Below, in pieces: positions 1-15,300 of a DNA stretch of 64,000 nt (position 1 is the stretch's first letter; every line of letters begins with the position of its first letter). The stretch is from Branchiostoma floridae. Its lineage: Eukaryota > Chordata > Leptocardii > Amphioxiformes > Branchiostomatidae. The notes under the pieces are model-generated. The model saw only the letters and a program-made list of their open reading frames with translations. It had not been told where the DNA came from and ran no database searches. Both the position numbers and the translations under genes were made by a program. Location of the stretch: contig NC_049990.1 in NCBI RefSeq assembly GCF_000003815.2, forward strand, positions 19,635,258-19,699,257. The letters are read 5' to 3'.

Positions 1-145
1 TATTTGGTGCTGGTTGTGTGTAACAAACCTGTAATATCCTATGTTCTACCAATCTGATGAAAATATTTTGGAGCTTAAAGTAACCTTTATGATGAGGCTT
101 CAGTTTATCATCAATATATCGCAGAGTGATGTTAAAAGGACACAC

Positions 146-301
146 CTGCATAATCAAAGTCCATCGCGAAGACTTTGGTTCCTCTCACGATGTACGAATC
201 TGTCCAGTCGCCAACTTCTGGCAGTTCCAGGAAGTTGTGCGGTAGCTGAAGAATGCCGGAATCACTTCCGACGAGGAGGGCCTTGGAGAAGGGATGTTCA
301 T
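146..301 (-). CDS. R1 exon 14: propeller 3 start
   Basis: 156 nt as in R2. Encodes SKALLVGSDSGILQLPHN, then TKVFAMDFDYA. Phases 1 to 1, donor GTGTGT. The gene continues beyond the left edge. Confidence 0.87.
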
Positions 302-3300
302 CTTTGTAAAATATAAACATAAAAGATAAACACGTCTAAAACGGCTTCCACCGTTGACTGTTTTGCTACGTCAATGCGGTTCCACACTCTACTGTTTCAA
401 AGATTATCATCAATACAAGAAGTCCACTTCGTACCTCTCAAATCAACCCGACATGCAATACTTCATATTCAAAACAATATGCACAAAAACAGACACGAAA
501 GATGCACAGGTACAAAAGAAAACTCTTTTTCCTCCCCACCATTCCACAATGAAATGCATATGCCTTTTCAGGCACTGTTGTAACGACCTCCATCATTGAG
601 TCAATCCGGCCGAGCCTGGCTGGAGGCTATTAGGGGAGAAACCCATGTAGATGTAGATATAAAATGGTCTTACTTGCAATGCAGGTGTGGTTGTCCTCCG
701 CCAGGTGGAAGTTAGATAAACACAAACACCTGTGTCCGTCTGGGTCCCCCACACAGGTATGGCTGCAGCCGCCATTGTTGACCTGACACTCCGCTGGACA
801 ATGATAACAAGGCACAAATTTCATTGGATATCGTACGCATGCGTTTATGCTTTATCTACATTTGATGATGGCATCATGGCTGAAGAGAAGGATCATTACG
901 GCTACCATCCTAAGTTAATTTAATTTTTACATGTCAAAACAAGCTACTAGGAAGCTCAAAAATGTACCACTCTTTCCTTTTGAAAAACTATCTGTCACCA
1001 CACAAGATCAGGAGAAAAAAACGGAAGTTACCCTGCAGTACCAAGATCACATAACAGGGGTCCAAATAGACCTTAACCTTCGTCTCCTCAACTCCTATAC
1101 ACATAGCAAATACCATCGATGACTACGAATGTCTGTAAACACACACACGGACAAACAGACACAAAAAACAACAAAACAAAAACAATACTATTAATCAAAT
1201 TACCAAACCTACTTTGGCCTGGTTGTTGGCGGCTTCGATCGAAGTATTCCACCCCGTAGACGGTGCCGTCGCCATAGTAGGTTCGGGAATTGCCTTGCTC
1301 GTAGAGGAAGTTAATGGAGTCATCGGACCAGTCAGTAGCCGTTATCCACTCCTGGTATATGATAATATACGCACGAAAAATTATATTTGCATTATGCTTT
1401 GGTCACAGTTGCAAAGGGGGAAGGGGGTCACCTGGTAGCTTACGGGCTACTTTTATGTTTTTGGTATTTCGGAAATAAATTTAAACCTCCGTGAGACACT
1501 TTGTGGCTATATATCTGGGCTATATTTTTGCATGGCCGGGCCCCGGATTTTTTTTAACCCTGTTCTTAAATCAGCCCGGGGCCCGGCGACGAATAGACCC
1601 CGTGAACTACCCGTGAAAACACCAAGAGGAATCCCCGCGGTATCCCGTAGTCTATCGGGACAAATATGTGGCCTCAGAGCCCGGTCGAGGATGCACCCGA
1701 CTACACTGGCAAGCGTTCAATTCTCTTCGGCAAACTCTCTGGGATTTTAGGGCACTATGTTGATTTAAATACCCTATCCAAATTCACTTAACAACAGTTA
1801 CTGTTCAGTTTTCGTGGTATTTCTCTTTACTTGTTGAATGTTTCAATCTCCATGCTGTACAAGTTTTAAGTTAGTTAAAGTCCTTCCCGCGCCTAATGGC
1901 GCATAGGGCGGTGCCTATCTCCGTTTCAATTATTACAGCAGGGGGCTAGTCCACTGGTAGTGGTGTGTGTTCAACTTCCACACTCTTTCCCTAATGCTGA
2001 GTGCAAAGCAGAAAAAGCAGCATGTACCATTTTTAAAGTCTTTGGTATGACTCGAACTCACGACCTTCCGAATGCTGTATAAGTAACGGCGACAATACAA
2101 CGTTACACATCTTAAGTGCATCGACGCTCTGTCTTTTCCCTTGTGTATGTTTTACGTCTTGCAAATGAATGAATAAAAATCAATTAGCTTGAACATTCCT
2201 CAACGAGACAAACGACCATTTCCCCAACCCTGCAGTCTACTGGTAGCGCTTAGTTCACTAAAAGATGTATAGCTGGTTAATTTTTTATTTTTTTTTTATT
2301 TCGATATAACAACAACTTTCCTTGGTAGGACAATTATGACAATTATAATGTTCTTACCCCGTCTGTCGTGATGTCGTAGAAATGTGTGCCGCCATATGAG
2401 AAGTACAACTCCCTGTTGTCTCCATTTAGATCACATGAATCAATGACATCACGGGAGGTGTCCGCCCAAAACAACCTATAAAAGGAAATATTAAATAAAA
2501 AGGAAAACGATTCAAATAAGTGTTGAAGCCGTCGGGACCAAAAGTTCATTCATAAAGGCATTATGACTTTATCAGACTGCATCTTTAATGCTATAGTAGC
2601 CAGAGTTAGAAAAAAAAAGGTAAAAGCCATGGCATGGACAGGAAAAAAAAGATAAGATCTTGGATTTTTTTATGAAATACTAATAACAAACAGCAGGGGA
2701 ACCATAGTGGACTGTCGGACACACCTTTGTCTTTCCAATACCAAAGACACACCAAAAACTATACCTCCATTTTTCTTACAGGGGTAACTATATGAAGGGA
2801 TATTATTCAACTATCATATCTGGACAACTGGTTATTTCTTTTTATACATATAGAAAACACCGTGTTGTATTTTATTTATGTCATACCCACCTTAGAAAAC
2901 CCATGCATGCTTTGATGCGAAATGCGCCAGAAGTTGAACAAATTTGGTGCCCTCGAACAAAAGGTGTTACAACAGCAATGTTCCAACGTCCGAATCGGAT
3001 ATTCGAATTGCCAACCGTGCCGCAATAGGCCCGCTCGAAATGGTTCGATTTACTTGAAGGAGGCCTGTGTGATATATACAACTTTTGAACCTGTGTGATA
3101 CAGAAGTTATCACACGGTCCAGAACACCCGTACCGAACGTTTTCGCGTCACAGGTATGACATAAAATGATTTACATCACGCTGAAAGGAATTCCCACCTA
3201 TTGCCATTAATGACAAGGCCACTGGGTCGCTCGATATTTTCATTCACGAGTACCGTCCTCTGCTCTCCCGACAACACGGCGCGCTCTATCCTTGGGTTAC

Positions 3301-6300
3301 TGCTACTCCAGTCGCTCCAGAAGACGTACCTAGGAAAAAGAATGAGCATAGTAAAATATAACTTTGTAAAAAGAGTACAGGCTTCAATGAACAGTTTAAT
3401 CAGGTTGGCAAGTCACTGAAGAACAAAATTATTTGTACACGGCGAAGTGTTTTATTTAACAAACATCTGCAAGCAGCGACACCTATAGCTGCAGTACAAT
3501 ATGAACCTGTCATATGTACCCCGAAGGAGGTGACAGACGGTCGAATCGTCGATTAAAAAGACTTGGTTTTGTACCACAGAGACTTTTGATCTTCAGATTA
3601 CAATGGCATTCTACACCTATTTCAAGAGTATCATGCAGCATGATAAGGTAATAGCATATCTTGCACAGACAAGCGCACCACGATATCTTGCAACCCTATC
3701 GTTAGATTTTTAAGACACTGTTTCGAAGTCCCACTTTCAGAGTAAAAATGACTACATACCCTGCATGCGGGTGAACGGCTATCCCACGTGGTCTCTCTAG
3801 TCCTTCGTGAGCAATGACGTGATGCCGTGGCGGATTATCCTTGTAGTTGACTACAGCGATCCAGTTGAAGTAACCGTCTGTGTAGTACAGGTTCTGGTTG
3901 AGCCAATCCACCGCCAGGCCTTCCACTCCGGACGAGATGCCCTCCAGGAGAGTAGAGAAGGATTGGATCTTGCTGTCTTGTGTATCAATCTGTTGGTGAT
4001 ACATAAGAGATTCCCCTGTCAACAAACCTTTCATGAAAATCATAACATATGCAAATTTTTGTTCTCGACACATTTAGCGATATTTTGTTGCAACGCAAAT
4101 TTGGGTCCTGTGTGGTGTAGTTGCTGAGTATATGGCCCAGAACCAACAGCTATCCGGGTTCGACCCCATGATATGGCCAGTGCTGTACCCTTGGGAAAGA
4201 ATGCGTTCTCTATGAACATTTAGCTACTCAATTGCAATAACCCTTTAATGGCTTTGCCCGTGAGGCGTCGCCAAAAATGACGCATTGAGGCCCTACTTTC
4301 GTACCGTGTGTATTTCTCTAAGCCCTGTGTCAGCCCAAAAGATCTTGTTGCGCTCGAAGTCGTAGTCTATCGCCTCTATTCTGGAGGGCTCCGCGGATGT
4401 GAAGAGTACCGTGACAGGAAGTGATCCGCCGCCCATCTCTCCGATGACGCTACTGTTTCCGGGGGTCATTTTCAGTGACGTCACACCAGTGGCGGTACTG
4501 TGGTCCAGCCAGAGGTAGCTCGGAGACACAAGATCTGTGTGAAACGAGCCAAGTTTGTATCTATCTGTTCTGTCAACATATATGGTCATACAAATATACA
4601 ATACTCCTATATAACTGGAAATATACGAAGAGATCGGTGATCAACTGTGTGTACATATAATAAGGAGCAACAAAAGGCTGTACGTTATGAAGATGTAATG
4701 TTAACGTATGCAATTAAAGAAGCGTATAGCTTGGCACGGTACAATATATGGCAGGAATGGCAAATCAAACCGCACAATAATACTTGTCTAGTGTAAAACA
4801 AATGGCGACGGCAATAATATTGGCATTATAAAACTAAACTTTTAGCTTCATTTCTCGTGATTACCTGGTGGAAGACAGGTCTGTCCATCTTGGTGCAGTT
4901 CCCAGAACGCTCGGCAGGCGCACGTTCTTCCGCCGGGACGTGCGAGGCACAAATCCGCACACCCTCCATTCGACAAAGTACATCCTGGCAAAACAAAGAC
5001 TGCGTTTCAGATTTCCAGAATATGAAAGTCCGTTTCCGAAAAAAAAGTTGTCAGCAATGCTGCAAATTGAACAAAGCAGCTCAAAAATGAGGAAATGTAT
5101 TCAATTTAATATATTAATGTCACGGGATGCTAAGGTTAATTCTAAGGTCAAAGAAAGAAGATGTAAAGGAACAAAAATAAAGAATCGATTGTTCGCTATT
5201 TCATATTCTTCGTGTTTGCTCATCTATTCTACATTCCTTACTACTCTGATTACACAATGAATGAAATTTTTGTTGTCCAGCTTAACTTGTATTCGCATCC
5301 TCACATCAGTTTTTGGGTTCCCAAAGATGCCATCCAAATAAGTTAAGATCAAATTAACGTTTCCTAATATGTAAAAAAACATACAAATACATAGTGATTT
5401 CTCAACACGGTGATGCTTTTTATATTGATGAGCAATTCTGACACGATTTTCTTACCATTGGTGACATCATCAGGAGATGCCGTGAACACATAGATGTCGT
5501 TTGGGCTTGACAGGTCATCAACTAGGACGGTTCTGTTCTGGTTCTGGTCGGACTTGGGCAATCTGTGAGTGCGTAACAAATTATTGTATTTCATGTTTTT
5601 ATGAATTCGTTGACATTTTAATTGTCTGTTGTTGTCATTACCTGTTACCATTTTCTATCATTATTGTTCTCTGATTTCTTATTGTAATGTTATCATTTGT
5701 CATGATTTGGTATTATCATTCCCTAATTTTTCAAACTATATTTTCATCTTTCATATTATACCTGCGGGTAGAAGAACTATATGGAGGAACAAAGCCTGCG
5801 GTATTTTCTCTTCCCCTAGCACGCATTGTTTTTGTTCCGTTTACGTTTTACAAATATATTTTAACATGTACATATGGATAAAATGAATTAAATTCAATAA
5901 TAAGATTCATTTAAATGGATATTTAAAAATCTATTTGTGCAAAGTTAATCTGACTGTCTCAGACATAAGGATTACTGCTCTAAGGGTCATCAGACGAGAA
6001 GCTATTTACTAAGTACAACAACAGACTAAAGTTACTCACGTTGATATTTGATCAGTTGTCCAAGACGACCAGTAGATGGTGTCATCATCGATGGCAATCC
6101 CGAAGAGAACGTTCCCGTCTTCATGGAACAGTCGGCGTATGTCATTGCCAAGCAGATCCGAGCTGTAGATGCTGTAATCTCCACCATCACAGTAATACAA
6201 CCGATTCTCTGGATTGGATACATAAAAAAAGAATGAATTACTGTGAATTTATTTAAGTTCGCGGGGATTTAATTTCGCGGTAGCGGGAAAAAGGACTTTT

Positions 6301-9300
6301 CGCGGTGTATTTAATTTTGCGGTAACACCATAGACTGCAGTCTAATACCATGATACAAAAATGTTCGCGGTTGTTTTAAGGGGGCACACACCAGTTTATT
6401 TGGGGTTTCAATTGGAAGCGGCATACCCTAAAGTCTAGCGACCAGCTCTACAAGGGAATTATCCTGAAGCAAAATAACTGTATATCTGGTGAAAGCATAT
6501 TCCTTTAGCTACAACACAAACTAAGTTTCGATCCTTCAACTTGTCTGATTTTAAAAAATTAGAGGGAAAAAACATTATTTTCATGTAAAAAAGAATGCAA
6601 AAAATCGGGCATTTTGGCATTGAAAGAAAAACATGAAGATGATTTTTCCGGCAAACACGACTGATACTGTCAGAAAGAGGAAAACCTAACGAGTAATCCA
6701 GCTAATTATAAAGAAAATTCTAGTACTACAGTTTTTTTAATCATCCACGGCGCGCGGCATTACAACTAGGCTTAACACAGCGCTTCAGAGGTTAATCTAG
6801 GTCACGAGCCTAATCACATTCAGGCGTAGGAATATCCCGGAAGTAAGACGCGGACCAAAACACAATTTGCACCGAAAACACACCATTTCCTACGCTTTTC
6901 AGCCATGTAACCGTTTAACGTCATTTCGCAGGAAATAATGAGAAATGTCAACTCAAACATGGACCCTCGGAAGCCTTTCGTCACTTTTTTCTCGCGCACT
7001 AGCTCGGACCCCTGTCGCGGAAGAACTGGTGTGTTCACGGTGAAGTGGTCACCGCGAAAACCGCGAATATTAATCCACCGCGAACATTTTTGCATTTACA
7101 GTAATGCAAAGAGGAGCTAAGTACTGATTAAGTATTATGTATACTGAGGGCAGCACGTACAAAGTAGATGCAGGAGGAATATTCCACCGTGTACCTCGGT
7201 GCACTATTTTAACCCGAACTACTTTTTGGGACGGGGGTTGCGGATGAATACTGTGTTATGAGACCTTGAACCAACTTGACCTTGGATGTCTTTTTACTCA
7301 TACAAAAAAATGAATTATACAAAGAAAAGGTATGAATTTCAGTGCTAACCACTGAATGAAACGTAATCTCAATAGGTAGATGAGGTAGTTATAGCAAAGG
7401 ACCAGGCGTTATGACACCATGTACACCGAGGAACAGGCGGGTCATTAACGTTATTTTTATATAGCCTACCCAAACTTTCAAACTCCTGTGTGGCGCATAG
7501 ATCCCTTGTTACAGTACGTGTGAATTCCGTTGTCAAATTTCTGAAAATTCACATTTGTTCTTTGGCACATACATTTGTAAGGAGATTACATATTGCATTT
7601 TGAATTCAAAATTCCTACAGAAAATATTCGAAACACTGCAGTCTTTTGCTTTTTAGAACAACAAAACCCATTACCAATGTTTACAGAAGAAGCAACCCCC
7701 ATCAACAACGGTGCCGGTGTCGATTCAATCAGAAGGAGCGAACCACCGACCTGGCCGGAATCTATATGTTACTGCGTCATAACAAACGTGGAACGGGGCC
7801 TTCTGATTGGTCCACGGCGCCTGGCTATAGCTACATGATAATACCTACTCAACAAGACTTGCCCCAAAACTATATCCAGTTTTAGCCTTTAGAAGTTTAA
7901 GCGTTTTTTCTAATGTTACTTAGGAATAGCAACACAGATGAAGCTGAATGTTAACGGACGTAACTACGATATGTTTTCTTACCTTTATAATCTATAGTGA
8001 TCATATTGGGATCAATCAGGTTACCGATGATGGTTGTTTGGTTACTACCGTCCATCGCAGCACGGTCGATTCTGTCATTACTACCCCAGTCCGTCCAGTA
8101 CATATAGCTGTGAGAGGGAAATAAGATCTTGAAATATCCAGAAACGCTTGACCTGTGTTTCACTGAAATGCAAATAGGGACACCAACATGGTGGCGAACA
8201 CACTTAAACAGCCCGGCCGGGCCCTGGTTGGGAAATGTGATCTAGACATTTAATTGGCATTTTGAAAATTCTCTATAAGCTTAATTACCCGTTCCTGGGG
8301 TCTAACACTAGTCCTCCGGGTGACCCTACGGCTGGTGCAGTCAACAGCGTCCTGCGGAGCGATCCATCCTTCCTGGCTACTGAGATAGTCCTCGCTATCG
8401 AGTCGGTCCAGTAGATGTTACCTCCCTCATGGTCCAAGGCCAGGCCATAGACAGCTAGACAAGAGGTGCAGAAATATCAAGTTTACTTTTCTTGCAGGTA
8501 AGAGAAGGAAAGATGCATCTATCTTTTTTACCACCCTCATGTTCCAATGCCAGGCTATAGACATCTAGACAAGAGGTGCAGAATTATAAGGTTTACTTCT
8601 CTTGCAAGTAAGAGAAGAAAAGATGTATCTTACTTTTACAACGTTTTTTGTCCGTGGGTGTTATGCATATACTGGCAAGTTTTGTTCATCTGATTTCCAT
8701 GTTTTTCCAAAAAAGTCGACGTAATTCAATGCTGCCTAGTGCCTACATTGAGTACTGTGTGTTGCCTGTATTGTTGATTCTCAACGGGGGGAGGGGCGAG
8801 AAGAAATGGCAAGTGATTACCTTAAACTATATGCTTTATCATTTTAGTGATGACTGATGGTAATTTCGAACTAAACCGTCAGTCAATGGTTACTATAGTT
8901 TTCATGTTCAGATTCAGAACATGCAAAATGCTTATTACAGAATCATCACACATGTCCGCCCTAACAACCTCACCCCCCCCCCCCCCGCCCCCTATGTTGT
9001 CTCTTGTCGGGCAATTTTGGGGGGACTGATGATAATGTTTTTACTCTTCTTTTATCACAAATGTTGCAAAAGTGGTTTCGTGACATCATTACCAAACACA
9101 TCATTAGATAAACAGTTATGTAATGATGATGATGAGGATGACATTTTGGTAGAGAGAGACCAAAAAAAAGAATGCTCACAAAAGACGTCATCTGCTGCAA
9201 TAGTCTCTCTCCCACTTCCATCACGGCGGGCCCGTTTGATGTCCCCATCAAGTCGATCTGACCAGTACACGAAGTCAGTCGTCGGGTCGTAGTCGACGGA

Positions 9301-12300
9301 ACGGGGTGATCTCATATCTCCCAGCGGAAGCGCGAACTTTGACCCGGACGTGACGTTGACTTGCAAAATGGCATCGAGGACGTTGTCAGCAACCAATAGG
9401 AAGGGTTCGCTGTTGTCACCGGAGACGAGACCCCCTGAAGGAAAGAAGCAAAGAATTATTAATTAAAATAGAATTAAAAAATCATGAAATTGTTTTAGGC
9501 AAAAGTGACATCTTGTCAAAATTGTTAGTTTGTTTAGCCCAAAACCAACAGGTCCTGGGTTCGATCCCCTGACATGACCAATGTTGTACTCTTAATATAG
9601 ACATTTGAAAAGAAAGGTTGTCAAGCTTCTGTTAGAAACATTCCTCTGATTTGAGAAAGTTAAATGATGGTACTCAATGGGGCAAGACCTTCCCTAGTAG
9701 CCTTCAAAACCCCTACTGTTCCTATTGGGTCAGTTTAGCTTGTTTGGGTCAGTTTAGCTTGTCTAAATCTTGATGTTTCTGAATTAGTGAGAAGAGATGC
9801 TGTTTTCGTGAGTGTTACTGCCCAGAAGTGGTCTCTTGTGACGTTGCACAGCTACAATCGTGTTTAAAACTGCCAATAAAACAACTAAAGAAACACCAGA
9901 TTTCGAGAAACTGTCCATATGTAATCAAAAACCATTCATTTCCTTTTAGCAAAAAAAATTCCCGCAAAAAAAAAATTGTTTTTATTAATTATCTTGATTC
10001 TAGACAAAGCAAAAAAAGGAACCATTCATCCTTGCAATCAACGTTGTAACAAAGAAATGCGATGATCTAACCGGTCACAAGCGAACAGAAGCTGGCATAA
10101 GGCTTAGGTCCCCGGCAATTCCCAACCCGGGGCCCGGCCGGATATCTTCCGGAAACAGAAAATATGATATAAAGCATATTGAAGATGAATTTCACTTTAT
10201 AATGGAATTTTCTAGGTATGCTAGTTTACGCAATGAATTATTCACGTTTCTCGAATCAAGTACAACATCTTTCAAAAGACTCGAAGTACAGACAGATTTG
10301 CACAAATATTTAGATGTTGGAACTCCCATAATGCAAAAATAGGCAAATATATCAAGGACGGTTTTGCTATTAGAAAGAATACTGAAGCTAATGATTAGCC
10401 TACTTCATTATGATACTAAGATTTATATGAATGAATTATGTTAGCCCTTATTGTTATGTTAACTAGGATGTTAAGCTTTATCCTATACCCCTATTTTGTA
10501 CTTTATGTAACAGTTGTTGCCATACTTTGTACCATGTACAATTGTCGTGAAATAAAGTTCTTCTTCTATAAAAGGCAACAAAACGCACAAAACACAACGA
10601 AAAAAAGTACTCATGAGCATAACTTGTATATACTCCTTGATATACACTTTCTTTATTGTTCGCTTTAGCAAACATCCCGACAGGGACCCGGTTTGAAAAT
10701 GGGACCTAAGCCTAAGGCCGGGGCCCTGTCGGGATGTTTTAAGAAACGAAAAATTTAAATGTATACCTACACAATTAATATACACAAATCATGCCTACGA
10801 ATCTTGTTTTGGCGTTTTGTGTATTTTGATGTCCTTTATATCAGTCTTTTTGATCCCGAAAGCTGCCCTACCGCGCCTGGTTTGGAAATGTGACCTTAGC
10901 CTAAGCATGACCTCATTCGGGGACACGATGAGACAAGGCATATAGCTCATGAGCTGCCAGTAGGGCATAGTTCATTTGAAGTGCTGACAAGTGGAAGAAC
11001 GGGACAACTCACAAAGGTGACAGATGATTAGCAAAGAGAAGGAATGGGACAAGTCACGCTGAATGAATGCCATAGGGTATGGTGACACTGTAGATTTAGG
11101 TTGGCGACAAGTAAACAGGGTAAAAAGGTGCAACGAGAACGCCTTGCGAAGAAATAATAGGTCCGTGACAGTACAAAATATGTTTCCTTTGTCATAAGTG
11201 ATCGTCCAGTTGTCCAGCTAAATACAGACCGTTGAGAGGTATTGATTCAACTTTTGAAATATTATTTTCAGATATAATTCAAAATGCAAATAAGTACAAA
11301 CATCGCCAGTGGTCCAAACGGGGGCGGTTGAGTAGAAAGAAAGAATGGTCCAGGGACAAGTATGAATGCATAGACGGGCGCCTTGGGACATTGTGCGCTT
11401 GGATTGGTGACAAGTAAAACAGGGTGACAAGGTGAGACCAGCTTGCAAGAAACAACAACTCCTGTGACAAAATAGTCCGTCTCATTTGCTTTAAATTTTT
11501 TTCTCATTGTTGGTCAAGCACTTAGCCACGTAATGATCTTGTAAGAGATAGATCGCTGTAAAGTGTTAGTTCATCCTTAACAAATACCATCCGATATGGT
11601 TTAGAATACAATGTACGAACAGTGCCGGCGGTCACAATGGTCACAAAGAATGGCACAGGGATAGGTTACACTGGATGGATATGTAAACTGCCTGGGGACA
11701 CTGTGCATTTGAGTTGGCAAACAGTTAAATAGGGTGAGAAGGTGAGACCAGGTCGCCTTGTCACGAAACAACAACTACAGTGACTGTGCAAAAAGTCTGT
11801 CTCCTTTACTATCATTAATCTTTGAGGTGTCCTGTCACATTTGTGGGAGTTTTCTTTCAGGTTACGCACGTATACGTAGTCACGTACTGATCTTGCTAAA
11901 TATAAACAGATAAATTCAAATTTGTCAGATACCATTTCAGATAGAATTTAAAATACAATTTACAGACATCGCCAGCGGTCACAATGGGTACGGTTGAGTA
12001 GTAGTTCAAAAGAATGGCCTAGGGGCAAGTTACAACACATGATAATAGATGGCCTGGGGACACTGTGCAGTTGAATTGGTGACATTTTAAACAGGGCGAG
12101 AAGATGAGACTAAGTCACCTTACCAAGAAACAACAGCTCCATTGACTGCACAAAATCTGCCCTATTTGCTATGATTGATCTTTGAATTGTGCTGTCACAT
12201 TTTGTGTTAGAATGATACATTTTCCAAATATCATTTTAGATATAATTTCAGATACAATTTACAGACATCGTCAGCTGTCACAATGGGGTGGGGTGGGGCG

Positions 12301-15300
12301 CTTGAGTAGTAGAATGACCCAGGGACAAGTTACACTGCATGAATATGTAAACGGCCTGAGGATAACGTGCTTTTGGATAGGCGAGAAGTTTCACCAAGGT
12401 GACAACGTGCTTTGACGACTGCTCCATGACTGTGACATTAAAGTCGGTCTCCTTTGTTATCTTCTAGCCGCGCTGGCACATTCTTTTTACAAATTTCTTT
12501 CAAGCAGGTAGACACGTACTGATCTTGAGCGAGATAAACTGTGTCGGTGTCACTAATTTGAAAATTCTGCGACAACGCCCGTCAGAACCTGACCCAATGT
12601 ACACAGTGCACACCCGGTATTTACGTCAATCATGCGTGTATAGAACAAACAGGTTTTGCTGTCACAAAAACATGTATCATATACGCCTTGTTGGACCTAA
12701 CCCTCAAACCACCGTACCTTTTTTGTGACGTAGATTACGGTATGGGGTCAAACTGACACCATAACGTTTTGCACAAATACAGTTTTTTTGCTGACTCTTT
12801 TCACCAAAAATATCTTTGGTGACTTTAAATTCGTGGCACAAGTACACCATTCTCTGAAAATTTCGTGATCATGCGATAAGTAGTTTAGGCCTGGGTCTCA
12901 AAAGTTTGTTTTAAAAAATTCTGGGTCAGTTTTGACTCAACTGGCCCATACGTCCATACATAAACCTCCTATGATAACTTAATCGACAATGAGCCAATCA
13001 CGGTAAAAGCGTATGCGAAGTTATAAGATATGTATACAAACAAACTCATGGGAGGAAATTCCTTTTCAATCAGAAATGTCATAATGGCACATATCAATAT
13101 ACGTCTGGGGTCAGTTTTGACCCCATACGGTGGTTTGAGGGTTAAAGGTATATATCAACAATTCGGATCACGTTTGGAGCTTACCCTCATTGTCACTGAT
13201 ACATAGGGGAATGTATGGGGAAATGTGGGCAAACTACCGTTGAAGAAAGTGGTCCAGCGACTGCAGGTGATAACTCTCACGGTAAACAATGTTTGGTGAT
13301 CACGAATTACACAGGCATAGTATAAACAGCGATACCATGAAAAGGGGACACATCGTCAAAGCCACAGGAATTCCAAGGCCTTGGAAGATTCGAGATAAGC
13401 CCCACACTGGCCTGTACATGTGAGAAGTAACGGCCTTGAATTTTTTTCTGCATGGCTGTGGCTTCGGCTGTTTCTCAAACTCAGCAACAGTCTGCTTCAA
13501 GTTAGATGCAACCCAACGAAAACCCATTACCTGCCTACCTGCCTAAGTGCCTAGGCCAGTGACTGGCCCCTTGCTCCCTCCGTGATATTTCTCCAGACTG
13601 CACGATTCGCCGCACTCCTCTCCGCCAACTTAATACTTTGTCCGATGTCCTTTTCAATCTGGTCTCTCCATCGTTTCGGGGGTCTCCCCCGTGGCCTGGG
13701 CTTTTGGAAATCTTGATAGTATGCTTTGTTGACAAGTGTGTGTGGAGGTCTTCTCACAACGTGACCAAACCACCTTAGTCTTCTGAGTCTGATGGAATCG
13801 ATAATGGTGTTTTCTATACCCAGTCTCGCTCTTATTTCCACATTCGGAATTCGGTGGCGAAGTGAAACACTGAGGATCGCCCGTAGGCATCTCATCTCGA
13901 AAGCCAACAGGAGAGACTCATCAGACTTTTTTAGAGTCCAAGTTTCACATGCATAAGTGGCAATTGGTAGTATGAGTGCTCGGAAGAGACGCATTTTAAG
14001 ACATCTACTGAAACTCTTGCAGTTCCATACTGTTTTTCTTAGCCTACCAAATGCGGATGCGGCCAGAGAGATCCTTCTCTTTATATCATTTGTGGTACCA
14101 GGTACAACACTTCCTAGGAAAACAAACTCAGGGACCTTTTCAACATTTTTACCCTCTATGAAAATGTTTTCTTGTTCTATACTAGAGATGACTTTACATT
14201 TTGCAGCATTCACTTTCAGGCCCCATTTCTTGCATGCTACTTCGAGCTCTTTTGTCGAGAGCTGAAGTTTACTGAATATGGCTGCTATAAGTGTGGTGTC
14301 ATCTGCATACCTTTCCTCTGTGGATAAGTTATCATGGAGTTGAAAAGTTGTGTCAAGACTTTTCAGCTCATCCATAACAAACTCCAGGAATATGTTGAAC
14401 AGGACTGGGGACATGAGGCAACCCTGTCTGACTCCTACACCGACTTGGAACCAGTTGGTGATCTGTCTGTTGATTGTTATTGCACATTGAGTGTTTCTGT
14501 ACAGTTCTTCAATAATATTTACAATTTTTGCCTCTACCCCAATCGCTCTCATCATTTTCCATAGAGCTTTCCTCCATACTGTGTCAAAGGCGGCCTTAAA
14601 GTCAATAAAATGGAAGTGAAGATTAACCTTTCTTTCCTTAGCTTTCTCCAGGATTTGTCTTACAACAAATATGGCATCAACTGTGCCTCTACCACTTCTG
14701 AAACCAAACTGGGATTCCTTGAAGTGAGCTTCTGTTCTTTCCTTCATTCTGTCAAGAAGTATCCTGGAGAAAACCTTACCCGGAATTGACAAAAGTGAGA
14801 TGGCCCTGTAATTCGCAGGGTCCATCTTACTTCCCTTCTTATGCACGGGTATGACCAGCATTTTAGACCATTCTTTTGGTGGAATTTCCTCATTCCAGAC
14901 TTTTGTGAAGATAAGGTATAACATGTCAAGCATAGCTTCTCCCCCACTAGCTAGAACTTCGGCAGTAATTTCATCTGCCCCAGGGGCCTTCCTCCATTTC
15001 ATTCTCTTTATAGCCAGCTCAATTTCTCCCCTTGATATCGGGGGGCCTTTAGCTAGATTTGCTGAAGGTTCTGGGATATCTTCTAGTGCTTCTACCTGAT
15101 GCTGGAACTCAGTGTTTAGATGTTCCTTGAAATGTTGTTCCCAAACATTGAGGACATCATTAGGGTTAGAGTGTTTTATACCATTTTTATCCGTAACAAT
15201 GTTTAGAGGTTTTTTTGGCTTGTTTTCCAGTTCACGGACCGTTTTAAATAGGTTATGTGAGTTGTTATTAGCGTAGTCTTTTTCCATAGATTGTACTTTG

